Assembly: GCF_007565055.1 (NCBI RefSeq)
Contig: NC_044553.1
Location: 103,515,858 to 103,579,857, forward strand
Direction: 5' to 3'
From: Rhinopithecus roxellana
Lineage: Eukaryota; Chordata; Mammalia; Primates; Cercopithecidae
Length of the DNA: 64,000 nt
Part shown: positions 59,731-64,000 of the stretch, in pieces
Numbering within the stretch: position 1 is the first letter of the stretch
Layout of the letters: every line of letters starts with the position of its first letter
Made by a program: the position numbers and the translations under genes
The notes under the pieces: model-generated
Databases searched by the model: none
The model's input: the letters and a program-made list of their open reading frames with translations, nothing else
Told to the model about the DNA's origin: nothing

Positions 59731-60748
59731 ATGGGGAAGAAGCAGGGCAGAAAAGCTGGAAATTCAAAAACTAAGAGGGCATCTCCCCCTGCAAAGGAGC
59801 GCAGCTCATCGCCAGCAACAGATCAAAGCTGGTCAGAGAATGACTTTGATAAGATGAGAGAAGAAGGCTTCAGTCCATCAAACTTCTCAGAGCTAAAGGA
59901 GGAATTACGTACCCAGCGCAAAGAAACTAAAAATCTTGAAAAAAAGAGTGGAAGAACCGATAACTAGAATAATTAAGGCAGAGAAGGTCATAAATGAAAT
60001 GACAGAGATGAAAACCATGACATGAGAAATACGTGAAAAATGCACAAGCTTCAGTAACCGACTCGATCAACTGGAAGAAAGAGTATCAGCGATTGAGGAT
60101 CAAATGAATGAAATGAAGCGAGAAGAGAAACCAAAAGAAAAAAGAAGAAAAAGAAATGAACAAAGCCTGCAAGAAGTATGGGATTATGTAAAAAGACCAA
60201 ATCTACGTCTGATTGGGGTGCCTGAAAGTGAGGAGGAAAATGGAACCAAGTTGGAAAACACTCTTCAGGATATCATCCAGGAGAACTTCCCCAACCTAGT
60301 AGGGCAGGCCAACATTCAAATTCAGGAAATGCAGAGAACGCCACAAAGATACTCCTCGAGAAGAGCAACTCCAAGACACATAATTGCCAGATTCACCAAA
60401 GTTGAAATGAAGGAAAAAATCTTAAGGGCAGCCAGAGAGAAAGGTCGGGTTACCCACAAAGGGAAGCCCATAAGACTAACAGCAGATCTCTCGGCAGAAA
60501 CTCTACAAGCCAGAAGAGAGTGGGAGCCAATATTCAACATTCTTAAAGAAAAGAATTTTAAACCCAGAATTTCATATCCAGCCAAACTAAGTTTCAGAAG
60601 TGAAGGAGAAATAAAATCCTTTACAGATAAGCAAATGCTTAGAGATTTTGTCACCACCAGGCCTGCCTTACAAGAGACCCTGAAGGAAGCCCTAAACATG
60701 GTAAGGAACAACCGGTACCAGCCATTGCAAAAACATGCCAAAATGTAA
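59731..60748 (+). pseudogene. L1 copy 2 ORF1, frameshifted
   Basis: Starts MGKKQGRKAGNSK as in copy 1. An extra A in the A-run at about 59939-59945 shifts the frame, giving a stop after 78 codons. In the original frame a TGA replaces an Arg codon at 60023-60025. The C-terminal part from 60104 (214 codons, RRM and C-terminal domain) is open. No full ORF1p is possible. Confidence 0.92.
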
Positions 60749-60796
60749 AGACCATCGAGGCTAGGAAGAAACTGCATCAACTAACGAGCAAACTAA

Positions 60797-64000
<3,204 letters not shown>

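Overview
The window is primate nuclear DNA, most likely from an Old World monkey. It is AT-rich, packed with Alu, L1, L2 and MIR copies, and carries multi-exon coding sequence with GT/GC-AG splice sites. Three young antisense Alus (19382-19684, 39365-39690, 47011-47311) have the 'gtggccggatctc' and 'cgccacctcaccc/gcccagctag' variants I associate with the cercopithecoid AluYR group. The two full-length L1s look like the monkey L1 lineage rather than human L1PA1. The species call is inference.

The only host gene I can support is RALGAPA1 (RalGAP alpha-1, TULIP1/GARNL1) on the + strand. Ten constitutive exons (24308-53503) chain with matching phase into about 520 residues from the middle of the protein. 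The N-terminal part lies left of the window, and the C-terminal Rap/Ral GAP domain lies right of it. Before 24308 and after 53503 I see only intron.

Layout: 1-24307 is intron dominated by transposons. It holds an L1 of nearly full length at 1644-7394, and an ancient sense L1 (about 12.5-19.3 kb) invaded by a Tigger-type element, an antisense L1 and three Alus. 24308-53503 holds the exons. 53504-64000 is intron with L2, MIR, MER5-like, Alu and antisense L1 copies, and a second sense L1 from 58700 that runs off the window.

Main points of interest. (1) The exon at 34532 has two in-frame donors. The weak inner one (34699) gives a 168-nt exon. The strong outer one (36076) gives a 1545-nt exon that adds 459 Ser/Thr-rich residues. 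(2) A phase-matched 57/69-nt cassette exon candidate lies at 36758/36770-36826. (3) Two introns start with GC. (4) The first L1 lacks exactly the part of its 5'UTR that lies between the known L1 splice donor (nt 97) and its acceptor. The second L1 in the same window keeps that segment with both splice sites. The first L1 is therefore a spliced integrated retrotransposed element (SpIRE). I see no CRISPR, tRNA, rRNA, prokaryotic or viral gene, and no endogenous retrovirus LTR that I recognise.
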